Below are positions 63,910 to 64,000 of a DNA stretch of 64,000 nucleotides, one piece after another. The position numbers and the translations under genes were made by a program. Position 1 is the stretch's first letter. Every line of letters starts with the position of its first letter. The notes under the pieces are model-generated. The model saw only the letters and a list, made by a program, of their open reading frames with translations, had not been told where the DNA came from and ran no database searches. Origin of the DNA: Methanoculleus chikugoensis (GTDB lineage: Archaea > Halobacteriota > Methanomicrobia > Methanomicrobiales > Methanoculleaceae); assembly GCF_019669965.1 (NCBI RefSeq), contig NZ_AP019781.1, positions 1,861,092 to 1,925,091 of the forward strand. Direction: 5' to 3'.

Positions 63910-64000
63910 TCACTCGGCAATCTTTCTTGCCACCCGCCTCCCGTCCCTTCGCCAGACCACCAGAAACGACGAGAGGACGGCGAGCGTGTAGCAGGCCCAG
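63910..64000 (-). CDS. C-terminal end of a membrane protein, partial
   Basis: The last 29 codons of a gene entering from beyond the right edge: a hydrophobic helix (WACYTLAVLSSFLVVW) followed by a basic tail (RRDGRRVARKIAE) and TGA. Family unknown; convergent with the acyl-CoA synthetase. Confidence 0.6.
   Translation of the reverse strand, partial: WACYTLAVLSSFLVVWRRDGRRVARKIAE

Overview
The window is a 64 kb piece of a GC-rich euryarchaeal methanogen chromosome, most likely Methanomicrobiales and probably a Methanoculleus-like genus. That assignment is inference. It rests on archaeal-only genes (topoisomerase VI, proteasome alpha, RNase P proteins Rpp30/Pop5, archaeal RpoP, DGGGP synthase, archaeal NMNAT and PPAT), on the methanofuran gene mfnB, on an HdrA-like protein and on the 60%-plus GC coding style. 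Short AT-rich promoters with TTTATATA-type boxes stand out against this background.

Layout. 1-2.6 kb: the right edge of a sugar-nucleotide region (gmd, HAD phosphatase, cyclase). 2.6-4 kb: a HEPN/MNT toxin-antitoxin pair and an orphan HicB. 4.4-6.5 kb: hybrid-cluster protein and a divergent HxlR regulator with GATAC/GTATC half-sites between them. 6.6-11 kb: hisS-top6B-top6A. 11-14.6 kb: larB-NMNAT followed by two unrecognised proteins. 15.6-24.7 kb: housekeeping genes (YchF-type GTPase, PPAT, pyrBI, TrmI, NAC, PUA protein, DHH phosphoesterase). 25.5-27.5 kb: NAD(P)HX repair and moaC. 28-32.9 kb: the archaeal ribosome/proteasome/RNase P superoperon from L15e to prefoldin beta, without exosome genes between sdo1 and L37Ae. 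33.4-36.2 kb: a LeuA-family gene with no standard start codon, intron-bearing tRNA-Tyr, tRNA-Asp, a 41-residue membrane peptide and a HEAT protein. 36.5-49 kb: ArsR/Hsp20 pair, guaB-mfnB, HisA-like-tmk, valS, DUF92, then a gamma-carbonic-anhydrase/HdrA-like/MtnA/DUF116 operon. 49.5-54.9 kb: lipid synthase, tRNA-Arg, trm1, DRG GTPase, tRNA-Glu, a drug-efflux MFS and a VapBC-like pair. 54.9-61.4 kb: a SipW-type secretion cluster (two substrates, a broken third gene, a Sec11-type signal peptidase, DUF5305) between an intact MFS gene and a truncated direct copy of it. 61.8 kb to the end: a beta-alpha fused ADP-forming acyl-CoA synthetase.

The most distinctive part of the window is its intergenic DNA. 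Eight gaps carry interspersed repeats of three interleaved kinds: (i) elements of 73 to 348 bp bounded by the inverted repeat TCACGCGAAG/CTTCGCGTGA; (ii) hairpin words centred on TTC whose arms differ between copies but stay complementary; (iii) a GC-rich unit of about 175 bp, tandem near 15 kb and dispersed near 25 and 49 kb. They encode no transposase and spawn many false reading frames.

The strongest candidates for something undescribed are this repeat family, the SipW/Sec11/DUF5305 cluster with its flanking duplication, the start-codon problem of the LeuA-family gene, the Hcp/HxlR operator with a cysteine-tailed regulator, and the short HdrA-like operon. No CRISPR array, rRNA gene, transposase or integrase was seen.
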